From assembly GCF_034190915.1 (NCBI RefSeq), contig NW_026947491.1, positions 20,586,101 through 20,650,100 on the forward strand: a DNA stretch of 64,000 bases, read 5' to 3'. Shown here one piece after another: positions 18,961-30,290 of this stretch. Numbering within the stretch: position 1 is the stretch's first letter; each line of letters opens with the position of its first letter. A program made the position numbers and the translations under genes. The notes under the pieces are model-generated. The model was given only the letters and a program-made list of their open reading frames with translations. It was not told the DNA's origin and did not search any database. Source of the DNA: Cavia porcellus (lineage: Eukaryota; Chordata; Mammalia; Rodentia; Caviidae).

Positions 18961-20420
18961 ATTCAACTGTGTGCTTAAAATTCTATCTCACTCTTGTAGG
19001 TAAAATTCCTGCAAAGTGCCATGGCAAAAGATGAAATAAATGCGCTAACATGTAATATATTTCTAAAGCAAACAATCAGTCCAGAAACCAAATTTAAAGT
19101 TCAAAATTACAGCAATGTTTTAGAGATACACTAATGTGGAAACCGTGCATAGATAGCTGAAAAAAATACAACAGGGAAGAAGTGTTTTGCACAAATGGCA
19201 CAATAGAGCTCATCTCTAATGATACAGAGATGGAAACCAGAACAGCATAGGGGGAAATCAACTCAAAGGAAAAGAAACTTAGTAACTTGGTGATTTCTCA
19301 TAGTAGCCAAGCTATAAATGACACAAGTTTACTAGAGGGAACACTGAGATCACATACAGGGAGTCTCTGATAAGGAGAATACCGTAGATGGAGGGAAACC
19401 AGAGGCTGATCAACAGAGAAACAGAGAAATAATCCAAAATGGATTTAGAATCTGCCATTCCCAACACAAGAGAAGAGCAAGAACTTGAAAGCTTGAGAGT
19501 GTTACACACGGAAGACATGACTTCAAGTCTCCTTTCTCAGGGTTTCCTCAAGTGTCAGATACAGATATTTTGGAGCCACCGACCTCAGTCAGTACCCATG
19601 AAGCCTCTATGTGACCAAAAAGTGTAGGTCCACACACACCATCCTGCTGGCATTCACATGACCAGCAGGGGGTGCACAAGACACAGAGAGCCCTAGGGAG
19701 CCACAGGAGAGCCACTGGGAATAATTTAAGGATTTTCTTTCCACTACACTGTCCTCTCTGCTGGGATACCGGACCCTAAAGCAGCTATCCTCTCTAATAC
19801 TACACTGTTGTGTGTTTATGGAGGAAGCCTTTCAGTTTTTTAACATCCAGATCATGACAAGATGCACTTCTACTTTTTCAGTGAATTCTTATTTAAACCC
19901 AGGTAAGTACAGAGTGTAACTCAGTGTTAGGCCTAGAAATACTTGATGATTACTCACCACCCACTAAGTGCACATCTGCCATCCACCGTCAGGCATGTCT
20001 CCGCACCATCCAGTCCTGGTTCATGTAAAGCTCCTTGACCCTAATGTGTATGAAACATTTTCTATGTGGATGTGTTTGTCCATACAATGCTGTAGGTGCT
20101 TTCCCTTCCCCTGAGAACCTGACAGAGGACACAGAGGCCCTATACTGAAGCTGACTCAGGGGCATCTTCCCTGTCATCCCCAAACTCTGTCTCTCTGCTT
20201 CCTGCCTCACTCCCCGCTCCTGTTCCTCAGCCTGCTGTTCACCAGGGAGACTGTGGGGCCTGGTCCATCTTCTCCTGGACACACTGCCTTGTCATGATCA
20301 ATACTGGGTACATTCAGAAATTTCCTCCAACAGCAAATGCATGAATGAGGACTACTCTCTTTTTAAGCTTGCTCAAAGTGTAAGAAGACTTAACTGCGTC
20401 ATGTATGTTCAAGTAAATGT
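18961..20420 (+). repeat. Beta block, copy 1, 3' part
   Basis: Matches 33,690-35,130. Non-coding apart from the CTCF-like motif listed at 19,662. The open frames here (for example 19,989-20,282 on the minus strand) are not kept in the paralogue. Confidence 0.6.
19662..19675 (+). promoter_or_regulatory. Intergenic CTCF-like motif
   Basis: 'ccagcagggggtgc' fits the CTCF core (CCASYAGRKGGC) well. It is not next to a V gene. The paralogue near 34,372 has decayed ('agcagcattggggtgc'). The flank resembles the tail found after V recombination signals, so it may be the last trace of another V gene. Confidence 0.55.
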
Positions 20421-22190
20421 TTTAACATAATAGGACAAAGTATTTCAAGACCCATGAAGAGGGTCTGGCTGAATTTGTGCCCTCTAAAACATATGAATCC
20501 TCAGATGCTATTTTGGCATGGTGCAAGGATCAGCCATATGCAGAGAGAAACTGGCAGCCAGGGCTGTGGATCAAAGTAGACACTGGGTAAAAGGCTTCTC
20601 CTGATGGCATTTTGAGGTACACACTAGCACCCTGAAGTATGTTCGTTGTTGGAGATCATGGCTACACTTGTGCTGGTGACATACAGCTGGATGTGGTATG
20701 TACAGCAGCAGCTGCAACCACATCTTCTCTGTCCCATTAGAAAAGAAGACATGGCCATGTGTGTTTCCTGGTGAGGATCCTAGCCAGTGCCTGTCTCAGG
20801 AGAGCTGCAGTACTCAGGCCCTGAACATAACATGTATGTAAAAATAATTTCTAAGATTTCAATTTCTCCTAGGATTCACTGTGAAGGTCTAACCTCAGAG
20901 AACATATTATGACTTCTTAATGTTTGATCTATAATTTTTTAGATGTATTGCCAGTAATGAAAGGGCTCAAAAACACTGAGTAAATTGATATAGTTCACAT
21001 ATTTCTCCCATGCAGACCAGAAGAATCCAGGGTGTTTTACTGCACAGACACAGCCTTGCCCAGAGAGCCTGGATTAGCTTCCTGTCTACAAATTTATTCT
21101 GCAGGGAGAGGAACCATTAAAGTATTTCCTGTGCTGTAGAGATCTGCCAAAAACATACACAAGATCATGTTTATGGCGGTAGAGGAGGATATGACCCATG
21201 GTTGTGACAGTTGGAGAGGAGACTGAAGTAACTCATTCCTTCATTTTCTCTGGCCAAACATCCACCTCTGTACTACAACAAGCCTTCTATTTTAGATATA
21301 TCCATAAAATGGAGACATAGGTTACTGTGGTGTAACAACCCTATAATTCTGACACTGAATATGATGAGGCAGGAAGATCACCGCACATTTGAGGCCACAA
21401 TTTGCCACTAATCCAGTTAAAGGTCAACCTCATTTCCTGGATGATAAAATGACACTGTCTTTCGAAAACCAACCAAAAAGAAAGTGTATACAATATGATT
21501 TCTAAGTGTCCAGGTTTAATTTTAGAGACATTGCTATTGGGCACATTTTTTTTATATTATGTAATTTTTCAAAACAGAAAATTAACATGAGTTAAATATT
21601 TGTAGAGTAGAAATACAACCAAAAGAACAGGAGTAGAAGCTAAATATAGACAGGCAGTGATCACCTAGTTGTTCTACAAGGTTGTTTGGGGAGAGGAAAC
21701 CTAACACAGATGGGTTCCTTCTAGTCACAGCAGATTGGAAACTTCTCAGTGAGGTAAACACAGAACTTAGAGCTGGATTTCCAGTTTCTGCTGGCTCAGC
21801 TCAGGTGGGACTTGGATCACAGAATGTCTCAGATCAGGAGGCAGGTGGCGCTCTCCTTACAACAATAATGACAGTGAAGGAAGCTCTCAAGCAATATGGA
21901 TGGAACCATAGGAGAGAGACACAGAGGGAGATGTGCTCAATTTGGTCCTGAGAATCAGTACCAGAGCCTGTCTGAGAATAGAGTCAAATTAGCGTACAGG
22001 AAGAATCTATTCCTGGGATCAGGATGATGGGGTCATCTTTGTCATGCTTCCACCTTTCCTCTAAATTTATCTTCCCACTTAACACAGATGCAAACCCAGC
22101 TGAAATTCAAAATGGGAGGTTCCTCTCAGTGGCACAAAAGGAGTAGACACAGTCTGAGCTCAGTGATACCTCGGTATAGGAAGTGTTCAC
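20420..22190 (+). repeat. Pre-V block, copy 2 (upstream of V3), with internal deletion
   Basis: Matches the pre-V blocks at 8.7-11.0, 35.1-37.8 and 54.8-56.9 kb. About 1.3 kb is missing at roughly 21,322: the sequence passes from the counterpart of 8,940 straight into the B1 relic counterpart of 10,230. No gene is seen. Confidence 0.7.
21325..21480 (+). mobile_element. B1-like SINE relic, 5'-truncated
   Basis: Counterpart of the B1 relics at 10,214, 36,900 and 55,992 ('gaggcaggaagatcaccg', 'cacatttgaggcca'). The left end coincides with the unit-specific deletion. Confidence 0.6.
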
Positions 22191-22195
22191 CCTAT

Positions 22196-22203
22196 ATGCA
22201 AAT
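22196..22203 (+). promoter_or_regulatory. Immunoglobulin octamer of V3
   Basis: A perfect 'atgcaaat' about 110 bases before the leader ATG. It is an Oct-1/Oct-2 site, the defining VH promoter element. It is conserved before V6 and V8. Confidence 0.9.
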
Positions 22204-22312
22204 ATCTGCTCCAACTTTAGATTCATAATCTGAACACAGTTTATGTGAACTCACAGCTTCATCCCTAGATAGGGCTGCAGACTCTCAAGAAGGCAGCAGT
22301 GTGATCTACAAG

Positions 22313-22766
22313 ATGAGAATGCCAGATGTTATGCTGTTCCTGGTGACAGCTCTCCATGGTGAGTGTCTTTAACATCAGACATAGGTCCATGGAAAGTTTA
22401 CCAAAGCATGTGACTGACTGGATGGTTTTTAATTTTTCCAGGTGTCCTGTCCCATGTGCAGCTTCAGGAGTCGGGACAAAACCTGCCCCTCGCCTGATCG
22501 GTCTCTGGATTCTCCATCACAACCAGTAGTTATCCTGGGAGCTGGAACCAGTGAGCCCTCAGGAAAGGGCCTGGTGTGGATGGGGCACATAAGTAGCGGT
22601 GGTAGCATTAGATACAATATGTCAGTCCAGAGCCGCATTTCCATCTGTAGAGACACAAGCAAGAACCAGTTCTCCCTGCATCTGAATTCTGTCACCGCAG
22701 AAAACACAGCTACCTATTACTGTGCAAGAGATACAGTGCTTTAATGTGTGAGCCCAGACATAAACC
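22313..22766 (+). pseudogene. IGHV: V3: clan II IGHV pseudogene
   Basis: The leader exon 22,313-22,358 is intact (MRMPDVMLFLVTALH) with a perfect donor (catg|gtgagt). The acceptor (tttccag) is good and the V exon starts at 22,442. FR1 'cagcttcaggagtcgggac' is followed by a deletion of about 30 bases. The first Cys codon is TGA ('cgcctgatcggtctctgg'). Another stop follows in FR2 (aaccagtga) and the frame changes before CDR2. From FR2 on, a frame reads well ([15 protein letters not shown]...[27 protein letters not shown], positions about 22,562-22,730). Relatives are human VH4 / mouse VH3-like genes. The paralogue V6 has the same Cys-to-stop change. Confidence 0.95.
22732..22766 (+). other. V3 recombination signal with shortened spacer
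   Basis: Heptamer 'tacagtg' (first base off), nonamer 'acataaacc', but the spacer is only 19 bases instead of 23. This breaks the 12/23 geometry and should abolish recombination. Confidence 0.88.
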
Positions 22767-22787
22767 TCCCTGCAGAGAAACTCGAGA

Positions 22788-22800
22788 CCAGCAGGGGGCG
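22788..22800 (+). promoter_or_regulatory. CTCF-like motif 3' of V3
   Basis: 'ccagcagggggcg' is a near-perfect CTCF core, starting 21 bases after the nonamer. In mouse, several VH families carry CTCF sites just downstream of their signals. CTCF occupancy here is an inference. Confidence 0.75.
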
Positions 22801-22966
22801 ATCTGCTCACACTGCTCTAGGACTAGCTTCACTGCATTTTGGTGACAACCTGGAGGGTTTTTTCAGTAGTCAAGGAACTAGGATTTTAGGGACATTTTAT
22901 GTCCTTGACCATCAAGTGTATGTTTTCAATGAATCAGGCTTTTATGAATTTCCCTTTTTATCTCAT

Positions 22967-24610
22967 TATTAATTGCACAACACATTTTCAAAGAAGCTGT
23001 AGTGCATTGTGTTTACACTATTTCAATGGTTTCCAGGTTTACCGGTATTTAAATATGAAAATTGTTTCTTTATTGATTGGAAGTTGCACTCCAACCTCAG
23101 ATGCATCTGAGTTGCATCTCATCCTGAAGGGCACTTTCCAATTCTGTTCTTACAGAGACTTTTACTCTAAATGTCTAGACATCACTGTGTGTTGATCTGA
23201 GTGTTCACCTGTTACTAAAATTGTTCATTTCCCCATCCTTGGAGATGTAAAATGATACCTTGGAGAGCTGTGGTAGATTCCACTTTGAAGGGGTCTCTCT
23301 CAGAATCTGATTGGTAGAGACCATCACGCTGTCACACATCCTACAGTCATAGGACACTGCCCAAGCACTGTTTATTAGAACCTAGATTCATTAGTATTGA
23401 GTCTCACAAATTCTTATGGAATGTCTTAAATATCATGTCTGTTTGAAATGCTAATTGAATTTATTATGTTTGCATTACCATCAGTAAAATTTGGACATCT
23501 CTGCAAGCTGGCATCAGCATATTTGGAAACACTGTTGTCTACGTGTGCCTCATCTGTCAGTTGACCTGGGAACAGTGAGAGACCTGACCATGGATCCATG
23601 AAACAGCAAGGCGCCCACAGAAGAGTCAAGACCAGAGAGGAGGGCAGCGCCCGCCCACCTAGGAACCTGGACTCCAGCTCTCTTTGTGCTCTCCTGAGTC
23701 CCTGAGGACAAGGTTGGGCCAGGTCTGAATTCTAACTCATGCCTAGTGTGAATTCTTTGGGAGGGAGTTTTGGGAACACCGGGATTTGAGGCCATCGAAA
23801 ATGTCATTGAGAAGATTCCATAAGATGCAGATCATGGTGGCCATATCTCTACCGAGTCAGATGTGTAACCAGTCATTTATTCAGTGTTTCAAAATTTGGA
23901 ACAAAATTAAAGATTATGGAAGAAATCTGAGCAAGAATTTTATATAATTATCAATCCTTTTTATCATCTGTCCTTCTCTATGGTGTTTGTATCCATGATT
24001 CTATGTATTTTCCTTTCCATTATGTATCTATTAAAAGTTATTAATTATACACATCCTGTTATCTATTTTTCATTTTGTTCCTTGTATTTATCTATGCATT
24101 ATGTATGTATCATGTAAAATTTAACTATTTTGCATCACTTTGTCAATCCCCATCTTAACTATTTCATCATTTTTCATCTATCTATCATTAATGCATGCAT
24201 CGTCTGCTTACCGCCGTCAATATTGGTGATATAAAAGAACATTGATGTAATTTGTAAAGACTGATATACCTGAGAAAATTGTCTAAGGAGACTGAGAACA
24301 TGATATAACCCACAGGACCTCTGTGCCTATTATTTACTTCCTCGTGTGAATCAATTGACAGCACTGCACTGGAGGAGACTACATGTTGTTAAAAAGTGAA
24401 GCTTGCACATGACACACAGTCTCATAGTCCCAATCCTGAGTATTTGCTAGAGAAGAATAAGATTTAATGTTCCTTATGCTATCAGCAATCCTGCAAAACA
24501 AGTAATACAATGACTGTATGAAAATTAGAAACTGTAAAATGTGTTTTATAGTTGGAGCAGGTGTACAAACAAGAAATCATACATAGATTGACTACTGTTT
24601 TCCATAAAAG
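22967..24610 (+). repeat. V-downstream block A, copy 3
   Basis: Follows V3. It contains the 'tttggacatctctgcaagct' landmark near 23,490 and 'gctctcctgagtccctgagg' near 23,690. It switches to alpha near 24,610. The minus-strand 85-codon frame at 23,550-23,807 has relatives of varying length in other copies but no consistent frame. Confidence 0.75.
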
Positions 24611-26290
24611 TACAATATTTAACCCTGCCTATGGGTAACACTGCAGACTTTGTGCTAGGTGAGCATGCACCTTACAGATATCACACCCCACACTTGGGGA
24701 CTCCCAACTGTACCGAGTGACATGGTCTGACTGCTCTCCTTGCTCTCGCTGGACGTGATCTAAGAGACTGAATGTCCTGCTATACCCTTCAGTGCCCTGA
24801 GCTGGGAGCTGTCCCAGATCTTGGTCCACATATCTGCTCTCTGCTCTCACCCAGGACCCACCTGATGCTGCTCACTCTTTGGCCCTGTTAGAACCAGCAG
24901 GTCAGCCTATGTCTCCAAAAACCCTCCTATCTGCTGTCACCTGCACTTCAACATGCAATCACTGGTGTGAACATCAGTTTAGGTGCAGATTTCTCATGCT
25001 CTTGTTCATTCCGTTCATTCTCCTAGGCACCGACTCCAGATGCTGTCTCAGTGCCTTCTTCCATCTCCTCCTCACTCCCAGGAACCACTCTGACTTGAGA
25101 TTCTGAAGCTGCAGGTGGAGACAAGGGTGGTCTTGCTGACCTCTCTGGCTGGTTTCCTATGCTCAGGAGAGGGATGGGCAGCAGCCTCCTCTTCTCAGCT
25201 TGTCTCTCATTGCTGCCTGTCTGCTGCTCTGGGAGAAAGGGGTGGGAAACAGGGGCCTCACAACCCCTAGTGCTGGTCCAAGGCACATTGTTAAATGGAG
25301 CTGAATAGAAGCTTCTGTGTCTCTGAATCAAGTGCTCAGGATTTGGCTCAGCATCTAGGAGCAGGGTCACAGGGCTGATATATTGAGTCCAGAAGTTCAA
25401 GTCACTGACAGAAACCTCATTAGAAGCAGCTGGATGCTTTCCTGCTTGATCTGAACATATTAACAATGATTTTCTTGAAAGAGATTAAGAAAAATTTGAT
25501 TTTTCATTCAAAGTAAGTTTGCTTTCTTTCATTGTTCTGAGTTTTTGCAGACATAATTAAAGGTGCTGCTCTGCAGTGTGTTGCAGAATGGGTCCTCAGA
25601 GCTTTACCTTCTGCCACAGGAGAGTGAGATATGTGTCTTCCCTAGTGTAGGAAACATGTGCAGTGCACAGAACACTAGGGATCAGCTCCCCACTTCTTCC
25701 CTGACCTGTGTCAGTCAGTCATTATTTCTCTATGAGGTCAGCTGTTTAGTGGATTCCTGAATTTTCTCCCCTGTGTACTAGCATTTGTCTTCTCTTAAAT
25801 TTAATATTCTCTAGTGTGTGGCTCTGCTTTCTTTTACTATAGAAAACTCCTGAGATAATAAATTTCAAAGAGAAACCTGTTGTTTTGTCTCACAGTTGTA
25901 CTACTTCAAAGCCTTCTTCAGAATTTCTCATGGTTTCTAGAATTCTCCTAAGTGCAATGAATGATAATGTAGTGAACATTCAGTGCAGATAAACTGCACA
26001 AACTCCCAGAAATCAGAAAAGAGAGAAGACCCTGGGTCTGGGAACACCATTCAGAGGTGTGCTCCAGGGATCTAAAGATATTCCTCCGGCCCCATCTCCC
26101 AAAGTTCTGCCATTGCCTAATGCTCCATGAACTGGGGGCCAGGGCCTGAAAACATGTCCTTCAGTGGATGTTTATTCATAAAATAGCACAAATTCTGGCT
26201 ACACTGCCTCAGCTGACAGGATTTTACACATTTCTTTGGTTGGAAACTCCAAGAAATTTTATTATCCATTCATTTCTTAAAGGACACTTT
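24610..26290 (+). repeat. Alpha block, copy 2
   Basis: Paralogue of 4,881-6,590. Non-coding. A 147-codon minus-strand frame (25,023-25,466) is broken in the first copy, which argues against a gene. Confidence 0.7.
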
Positions 26291-27420
26291 GCCTAACTTA
26301 GTAACTTAGCTAATAAAAATGATGCTGTGATAAACATGATAGTACATAACTTCTTTTGATATACTAATTCACAATCTTGGAATATATCCTAGCAAAGTGA
26401 TTTATGAACTTTACAAATTTTCTGTGCTTTAATATTTATAGAAAATTCATGACACGTTTTACTGGAGCTAAACCAATTCACATATCCTTCAGAATTGTAA
26501 TGACTTCTCCTTTCTACAGACCCTAACCAGGGATCATCATTATTTTATCCTTCATCTTGTACCTATTTAAAAGAAGGTGGCAGTGAATGATACTGTATTT
26601 TCCATTTTCATTTACATTTCTAGAATTGTTATGTTGAAAATATTTGCTGTGGCATTTTGTCTATTTGTACTTCCTTTATAAAGACATCTATTAAGATCCT
26701 TTTTCAATTTTAAATACTTATTATCATTATGATTGCTGTTATTGTTATCATTATGATTGCTATTTTTGTTACCATTATGATTCATAGTTTTTTTACATTT
26801 CGCATTTTTAGTATAACAATGTTGTCACCTAATATTGCACCAGAAAGTTTAGATGAAGTCTTTGCTTCCTGTAAGTTATAATCTTTATGCAGAAAATTAC
26901 TTTCTAGTTGGGTGTCATTCTATTTTAAGCTTTGTGACAATTTACACATGGTAAGAGGCAGGTTTCTGATCTCATGGTTCACCACAAGGACACACATTTT
27001 CCTGAGCACCATTTTCTGAAGTGAACACCAATGTGGATACCTGTGCTCCTGCTGCTTTTGTTGAAAATCCTTCAGCTGCACAGTTGAGGATTTGCTCTCA
27101 GTTATTTTTTATTCTTTGCATTGCTGTACCTATTATTTTTTGTCAGTGATATGCTTTTGTGGATATTTTATTTACATCTAATCCATATTCATTTATATAA
27201 TCTATTAGCGTGGTGCCAAATGATGGCATCAGCACTGTTCTTTTTATCGAAGAATTTTGTGTGTCCTAGATTATTTTTGTTAGTATTGGAATTAAGGGAT
27301 TTTGTTTCTATTTCAGGGGAAAACACCATTGTTGCTACTAGAGGAACTGGGATAAGTATGAATATTTATTTAGTTAATTCTAATTTTGCATGTTCAGTGG
27401 TATATGTAAGTGGGTAAAGT
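26290..27420 (-). mobile_element. Old L1 ORF2 relic, antisense (duplicate of 6,590-7,700)
   Basis: Same relic as in alpha copy 1 ('agcaccattttctgaagtg' near 27,006). The shared position shows duplication rather than independent insertion. Confidence 0.6.
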
Positions 27421-27840
27421 CTCCAGGATCATGTTTAGGGGGTGCTATGTACATTTAAACTTTGTCTTTGTGGGAAGTCTCTGGATAACTATATCACACA
27501 TTAGAAGGGTACATAGAACCCAGCTTTCCACTGTTCTCTGTCTGCTCTGTTGTGGGAGGTGACCTCTTGTTCGTGCTTATCTTCCACCATCATGTGCTAC
27601 CATTTACTGCTCTCGTGAAAGGCCAAACCAACCCTGTGGGAAGGGCTTTGTGAACAGAACCATCACTGTACAGGAAATGGTACTGAGAACCCATCAATGA
27701 GATCATAGCAAGTTAAAAGTCAGATGCACAGAAAACAATATAGCTAGAAACAGTGTGAAGGGGCAAAAATCACTGTTCCTTTATGCAGGAAAACTTTGCA
27801 AGGGCCTGCAGGGGCTGCACGGGACAAAGCAAAGACAGAT
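27421..27840. other. Unassigned non-coding stretch between alpha and beta
   Basis: The alpha match ends near 27,475 and the beta match starts near 27,840. The roughly 360 bases between have no partner in the window, and no gene or known repeat is recognised. Confidence 0.5.
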
Positions 27841-29285
27841 GCCTCAAATCAGAAGGGGGTGCTGGGAACCAGAATGGAATATCCTAGAGGAGCAGAGGGC
27901 CCTGTGGATGCACAGAGAACCAGGAAAGGCCCAAAGAACAGATGCAGAGAAGTAAATTGGGAAGCTGGCATCTGGACAGCCTCTGGGGTTTTCTTTGTGG
28001 CTTAGCATTCTGTAAACTGAGCAGACCCCACCATGCATCCATTCCAGGTTACATATGAAGTTTCCATACTCCAAACTGCAAAAAATATAAGGTATTTTTG
28101 GTAATCAATTACAAAACACGCATATATAAACATGTTATGTATTATTTTCTTCATCTGAAAATATGTGGAAGGGAAATTATGTTTTATTAGCCTGCAAGAA
28201 CACTGGCTTTTAGGAACTTCTGTATTTTGGAAAAGCCATCCCTCATAATCAGCATCATCAATTTATATTCTACTTGCTGTGAGGAAATATTGTCTCATGG
28301 GGGGCTAAATATTTCAGTTTAGGAAAATGTGCAATACAAGAAGACACAGGTAGGACGTTTTATAGAAAACTACATGAGAATTTATGGGTACCACCTCATT
28401 ACCTATCCTGACCCTGAAAATGATTATTTCAATGCCTGAAACATTATATATGTCAAAATGTATTGTCCTATCCATAATTAAAGTTATTATGTATAAATAT
28501 ACAATTATTAGGGGAAATTAAGTCAGATATAGATAATAAAACAAGGTATGTCACTCTGGAACATATGCTTGAAAAAATTTGTATTCTTTGATACTGTGAT
28601 TTGAGCAACTATTTCCAAGATGATAATATGTAATCTATTAACAGGTGATTTCTTACTGTTATGTTTTTTTTTTTTTTTTTGTAGTTCTGTATTATGTGCA
28701 ACCTTACACTGCTTTGTTTTGTTTTGTGTTTTTCTCTTTTTCCTCTTAAATAAAAAAAGATACTGGTTTGATATTTACTAGAAAATAATAGGAATGCAGA
28801 AAAATCATGTCATGTTTTCTCACTCAAGGCTGGGTATTCATCACTAAGCAAGACTACACTGTCTTACAATTCTGCAAGTACCAGTTTAGTATTCTTGGAA
28901 GATTTCTAGGCCCAAATACCTAAGAGATTCTCATAGCTCATAGGTGTGTTGTGCTTCTCACTCTATGTGCACATCTGCAAAACATAGAAAATGATTAAAA
29001 CCATTAATTTCATGCATACATAACTATGATAAAACTCACACGTGTTTTCCACAACACAGACGCATATTGAGAAATCATATCCTCATCAGTATTATGAATA
29101 TTGCAAAATATCTCCCAGAACATTCTCACATGCCCTACACCTTTGCTATCTGAGGCTTCCACAATACAAAAAGTCTCTGTAGCATGGAGCAAAGCCAAGC
29201 AAGGACCCTGGAGCTCTGCAGAGGAGCCCAAGCCTGGGTGCCAGATGTACCTGCTGCAGGACCAGGACTGAACAGAGATGTTGCA
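27840..29285 (+). repeat. Beta block, copy 2, 5' part
   Basis: Paralogue of 12,880-14,310, without the ID SINE and with an L1-tail insertion at 28,573-28,770. The remainder is non-coding. Confidence 0.7.
28573..28770 (+). mobile_element. 5'-truncated L1 3' end
   Basis: 'gagcaactatttccaagatg', a T-run, 'acactgctttgttttgtt' and a terminal 'aataaaaaaag' match the 3' UTR end of the L1 at 47,320-47,450. It is absent from beta copy 1, so it inserted after the duplication or was lost there. Confidence 0.7.
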
Positions 29286-29287
29286 TC

Positions 29288-29766
29288 ATAGAGTTTGCAA
29301 TGAGCTGGATTTTTCTTCTTTGTGTTTCAAAATTTAATTCACGGAAAACAAGAAATACTGAGTGTGTGAGTGGACATAATTAGGAGGAATAACTCACCTG
29401 TGTGACAGCTTCCTGTGAAGGATGTCCGTGTCTTTGAAGGTTTCCAGTGTGAGGAGCAGAGAGAAGATCAGAGGAGGTTTGGTGAAGCTTTGGGGTCCCT
29501 GAGACTCTCCTGTGTAGCCTCCAGTTCACCTGTAGAGATTACTGAATCATCTCAATCCAGCAGCTGCCGGAAAGGGGCTACACTGGGTACAAGAGGTGGT
29601 AGCACATAGTATTCCAAATCTGTGAAGGACTGATTCACCATCTCCAGAGAGATCTCTAAGAACACACTGTATCTACAAATGAGCAACCTAAGATCTGGGA
29701 ACACAGCCATATGTACCATGCAAGAGGCACATTGAGGGGACCTCAGTGTGAGCCCAGACACAAATC
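29288..29766 (+). pseudogene. IGHV: V4: clan III IGHV pseudogene
   Basis: Counterpart of V1. The leader position reads ATAGAGTTTG (start codon ATG to ATA) and the donor is lost ('caaaatttaattc'). The acceptor is weak but present (tttgaag) and the V exon starts at 29,440. The first Cys is kept (ctctcctgtgtagcc). A stop lies in CDR1 ('gattactgaatc'), FR2 is scrambled by small indels, and the YYC region is deleted as in V1 ('atatgtaccatgcaagag'), so that lesion probably predates the duplication. The recombination signal is nearly complete. Confidence 0.93.
29728..29766 (+). other. V4 recombination signal (23-RSS)
   Basis: Heptamer 'cacattg' (one mismatch, CAC kept), 23-base spacer, nonamer 'acacaaatc'. 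Confidence 0.9.
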
Positions 29767-29786
29767 TTCCCACAGGGCACCCAGAA

Positions 29787-29799
29787 CCAGCAGATGGCA
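29787..29799 (+). promoter_or_regulatory. CTCF-like motif 3' of V4
   Basis: 'ccagcagatggca' matches the CTCF core and starts 21 bases after the nonamer, the same spacing as V3. V1 has the weaker 'ccagcaggcagc' at 14,820. Confidence 0.65.
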
Positions 29800-29889
29800 C
29801 TTGGATCACAGACAGAGCACAGAGTCTACCTCTAGTGAACATTTAGAAGAAGGTGAAAGGCGGTTTCCTGTTGGGATGTAGAAGTTGTT

Positions 29890-30290
29890 CTTCATGTAAT
29901 ACTTCTCCCCCCGGGACTCCAATACTATGTCTGTACTCATTCCCAGTTAGACATGATTGTTTGTCTAGAATTTACCCTTCTTTACAGCGGAGTAGTGGTC
30001 CATTCTATATAATCACTATATTTTCTTTGAACGTTCATATGTTTATGATATACAGGCTGCTTCTAGGAGTTAGCTGTTATGAATCATGTTGTACGCTGAT
30101 TGAGATGCATATAATTCCATAGTGTGAAGTTTTTAGCTCTTTGGGGAAGATGCATAAAATGGGAATAGCTGAATCATGTGGAATTTCTACCTTCATTTCT
30201 TTGAAGAATATCCATGCTGATTTAAAATATATGAACCAATTTCCATCCCCAGGAACAGTGTAGCAGTGTTCATAGAAAGGAAATTTAACA
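29890..30290 (-). mobile_element. Old L1 relic, antisense (duplicate of 14,930-15,320)
   Basis: Same fragment as after V1 ('catccccaggaacagtgtag' near 30,245). It is shared by duplication. Confidence 0.65.

Noticed and set aside
23550..23807. Minus-strand frames in block A that look similar between copies
   Set aside because: Similarity follows the DNA duplication. Lengths and frames differ between copies and there is no common start.
24888..24905. CTCF-like 'ccagcaggtcagc'
   Set aside because: It lacks the GGGGG/TGG part of the core and the paralogue at 5.18 kb does not keep it.
25023..25466. 147-codon minus-strand open frame
   Set aside because: The paralogous stretch in alpha copy 1 has stops and no family is recognisable. 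Most likely chance in GC-richer DNA.
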